A stretch of DNA of 8,174 nucleotides. Source: CAYVGO01 sp964450725. GTDB lineage: Bacteria > Bacteroidota > Bacteroidia > Bacteroidales > UBA932. Below, piece after piece: positions 6,711-8,174 of this stretch (position 1 is the first letter of the stretch; each line of letters opens with the position of its first letter). The notes below the pieces were generated by a model. It saw nothing but the letters and a program-made list of their open reading frames with translations. It did not search any database and was not told where the DNA came from. The stretch spans positions 1 through 8,174 of the forward strand of contig CAYVGO010000074.1 in assembly GCA_964450725.1 (NCBI GenBank), written 5' to 3'. The position numbers and the translations under genes are program-made.

Positions 6711-7469
6711 TCAGAAACTGTAATTGCCGTTATCAAGGACTTCTATCTTCAACTCTTTTTGCTCTTTGATAAACTTGTCATAACCAATCTTTAAATTCTT
6801 CCAAAAGTCAATCAAGGCTTTGTTATTCTTATATTTTAATTGATATTTTATCATCTCTTGGTTACCCATTTTGAATGGAAAAATGTACACCGGAATCTTA
6901 GACTGTCCATTGTTTTTTGCATAAACGGCAAGCAAGTATATTTCTTTAATACAATTATCTGTCATTGGAAGACAACCAATAGTTACACAAGAACCGTGAA
7001 TAAAAATATCTCCGCCTAAATTACGTGCATTACTTTTTCTTTGGTCAGCAAGATTAGGATAATTAAGACCAAGCGATAAATAAAAGTTACTTGCCGGATT
7101 CAATCGGTTAATATAATAAAACCCTTCAGGAACTTGTTCGTCTCCTTCTTTTCTTTTGGGACCCAATTGTCCTGAACGAGAACAAATGTGATATGACAAA
7201 ATCTTTTTATAAGTAATTTGCTGTTTGTTTTTAGCATAAACATCAAGCACATCATTGTCTTTATATGCCACCAGCAACAAATGAAGATTATCTGTAGTAA
7301 GTTGTTGTTCCTTAAGTTTTTTTACAATAAAATCTTGTTTTTCTTTAATGGCAACTCTAACTCTTTCAAACTTTTTTTGTTCGGTGAGAAAGTCTGCCTT
7401 AAGATTCAGAACAGAAAGGAGTACTCCTAAAAATGTCATAAACATTGCCTTAATCATCAATCTATACAT
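6711..7469 (-). CDS. Secreted YafK-like L,D-transpeptidase family protein
   Basis: This is a predicted periplasmic YkuD-fold protein that acts on peptidoglycan cross-links or attachments. It has 252 aa, close to E. coli YafK (246 aa). Residues 1-26 form a signal peptide (K7, a hydrophobic core about 8-22, then LKADF) without a lipobox cysteine. The middle carries GPKRKEGDEQVPEGFYYI and LSLGLNYPN. The catalytic block DIFIHGSCVTIGCLPMTD has H158-G159 and nucleophile C166, and the spacing and HGxCVxIGC wording resemble YafK closely. C161 is an additional cysteine nearby. E. coli YafK (DpaA) releases Braun lipoprotein from peptidoglycan. Bacteroidota lack that lipoprotein, so the substrate here is open: another anchored protein, a cross-link or a toxin-delivery role. 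ATG 7469 is used; M5, M9 and M11 are alternatives, all leaving a signal sequence. The gap to the upstream HU gene is only 36 nt with no convincing promoter, so the two are probably co-transcribed. Confidence 0.85.
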   Translation of the reverse strand: MYRLMIKAMFMTFLGVLLSVLNLKADFLTEQKKFERVRVAIKEKQDFIVKKLKEQQLTTDNLHLLLVAYKDNDVLDVYAKNKQQITYKKILSYHICSRSGQLGPKRKEGDEQVPEGFYYINRLNPASNFYLSLGLNYPNLADQRKSNARNLGGDIFIHGSCVTIGCLPMTDNCIKEIYLLAVYAKNNGQSKIPVYIFPFKMGNQEMIKYQLKYKNNKALIDFWKNLKIGYDKFIKEQKELKIEVLDNGNYSF

Positions 7470-7505
7470 GATATAAATATTATTCTATACAAGTAATTTC
7501 TATTT

Positions 7506-7913
7506 TCATTTTTTAGTTTTACTTTCTACTTTAGTGAATTTTGCTGTTTTAAATCGCTTTTTCAAGTTGGGAGAGGGGGTAAAAACCATTCGTTTTACTT
7601 CAATGGATTCAGCTCTAATTTCGTCTGGATTAGTTACTGTTTTTTTGCATTGTGCTGTGAGTGAAAATGTTCCAAACCCTTCAAAACAAACATGATTACC
7701 GTCTAAAAGTTCTTCGGTTATCGATTCGAGCATCAGTTCGAGCGTAGCCCTTGTTTCAATAGCATTCCACTTTCGCCCTCTGGCAATGCGCAATGCCAAT
7801 GCTTCAATTCCAATTGTTTTTGATCTGACGACCTTCGGATAAATCCCTTTCTTTTTCGTTTCGTCCGAATTAAGGTTATCGTTCCAATTTTGCATCTTAT
7901 ACTTTATACTCAT
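7506..7913 (-). CDS. HU-related DNA-binding protein (Bacteroidota HU-HIG type)
   Basis: This is a small basic DNA-binding protein of 135 aa belonging to the longer HU/IHF-related family that is abundant in Bacteroidales. The start MSIKYK is the family's signature N-terminus. A helical region (residues 35-72, IEALALRIARGR to ITEELLDGN) precedes the HU hallmark CFEGFGTFSL around G79-F83, and the tail RMVFTPSPNLKKRF resembles the usual VRFTP...KK ending of the arm-bearing domain. A lysine-rich C-terminus follows. The N-terminal 25 residues (QNWNDNLNSDETKKKG) differ from the relatives I recall. Such proteins are thought to bend or coat DNA, and several copies per genome are common. The ATG at 7913 fixes the conserved MSIKYK. 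No clear promoter matches the consensus upstream. The 23-nt tandem units at 7981-8072 lie 68-159 nt upstream of its start and may regulate it or the unseen gene to the right. Confidence 0.85.
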   Translation of the reverse strand: MSIKYKMQNWNDNLNSDETKKKGIYPKVVRSKTIGIEALALRIARGRKWNAIETRATLELMLESITEELLDGNHVCFEGFGTFSLTAQCKKTVTNPDEIRAESIEVKRMVFTPSPNLKKRFKTAKFTKVESKTKK

Positions 7914-7980
7914 CGTACTTACATTTTATTGATTTTCTACTTATGAATTACCTGTTTTATTGTATTAAATTAATGGCATC

Positions 7981-8072
7981 CTGTACAACTCACTTATACT
8001 ACTCTCTACAGTATAAATATACTCACCTCTACAACATAATAACGTTAGTCTGTACAGTCTATTGTTAATTCC
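7981..8072. repeat. Four degenerate 23-nt tandem units, core CTSTACAR
   Basis: The octamer CTSTACAR occurs at 7981 (CTGTACAA), 8004 (CTCTACAG), 8027 (CTCTACAA) and 8050 (CTGTACAG), with starts exactly 23 nt apart. Outside the octamer, unit columns 12 (A) and 20 (T) are invariant, and columns 8-9 are AC, GT, AC, GT in order. On the minus strand the core reads YTGTASAG. No convincing fifth unit stands at 7958 or 8073. A TAACGTTA palindrome (8040-8047) lies inside unit 3. No coding frame explains it. It lies upstream of the HU gene and just left of a candidate rightward promoter, so a multi-site operator is the simplest reading; an iteron-like origin element is an alternative. Confidence 0.6.
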
Positions 8073-8097
8073 ATCCTTTATTTTTATTAATTTCTAC

Positions 8098-8128
8098 TTT
8101 GTGCCAGATTAAATTGTAACTATGTTTT
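8098..8128 (+). promoter_or_regulatory. Candidate rightward promoter leading out of the window
   Basis: TTTG (8098-8101), exactly 19 nt, then TATGTTTT (8121-8128, consensus TAnnTTTG with one mismatch). Transcription would start about 8135 and run to the right, where only 40 nt remain and no start of a gene is evident. The 23-nt units end 26 nt upstream of the -33 element, a usual place for activator sites. The rest of 7914-8174 shows no open frame of interest. Confidence 0.4.
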
Positions 8129-8174
8129 GACTAAATCATCACTACTTGTGAACACTAATGACACTGATTTTACA

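Noticed and set aside
7470..7505. Promoter for the L,D-transpeptidase in the 36-nt gap (minus-strand TTACTTGTATAG)
   Set aside because: It fits TAnnTTTG only with a missing base and has no -33 element at 19 nt; co-transcription with the HU gene is simpler.
8040..8047. TAACGTTA palindrome as an independent regulatory site
   Set aside because: An 8-nt palindrome in A/T-rich DNA is common by chance; recorded only as part of repeat unit 3.
7981..8072. CRISPR array
   Set aside because: Only about 8-9 nt per 23-nt unit are conserved, far too short for CRISPR repeats with spacers, and no cas genes are present.

Overview
This looks like an ordinary low-G+C chromosomal segment (roughly one third G+C by eye) from a member of the Bacteroidota, probably Bacteroidales. 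Three things point there: promoter-like pairs of the Bacteroidota sigma-ABfr type (TTTG, 19 nt, TAnnTTTG), start codons without clear Shine-Dalgarno sequences, and a Bacteroidales-type HU-related DNA-binding protein. The E. coli-like BioA and the RND permease variant fit but do not decide the species.

Layout. Left block, + strand: the C-terminal ~1103 residues of an inner-membrane RND efflux permease, whose N-terminus lies before the window, ends at 3314 and is followed by a hairpin terminator candidate. After a 220-nt intergenic region with nested dyads and a probable promoter comes a two-gene biotin operon, bioB and bioA, whose reading frames overlap by 11 nt. Right block, - strand: an HU-family protein (7913-7506), a secreted YafK-like L,D-transpeptidase-family protein (7469-6711), and, from its own very good promoter, a short-chain dehydrogenase (6533-5790) that meets bioA tail to tail with only 4 nt between the stop codons. 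The far right (7914-8174) holds no gene that I can support. It does contain four degenerate 23-nt tandem units and a candidate promoter reading out of the window.

How the genes work together. BioB and BioA are two non-consecutive steps of biotin synthesis: BioA makes 7,8-diaminononanoate and BioB inserts sulfur into dethiobiotin. BioF, BioD and BioC are not here and must be elsewhere or absent. The efflux permease, dehydrogenase, cell-wall enzyme and HU protein show no evident functional link to biotin. HU and the L,D-transpeptidase may be co-transcribed.

Nothing in the window amounts to an obvious new system. The two observations I would follow first are the exactly 23-nt-phased array at 7981-8072, and the BioB that lacks one cysteine used by classical biotin synthase to hold its auxiliary cluster while carrying extra cysteines.
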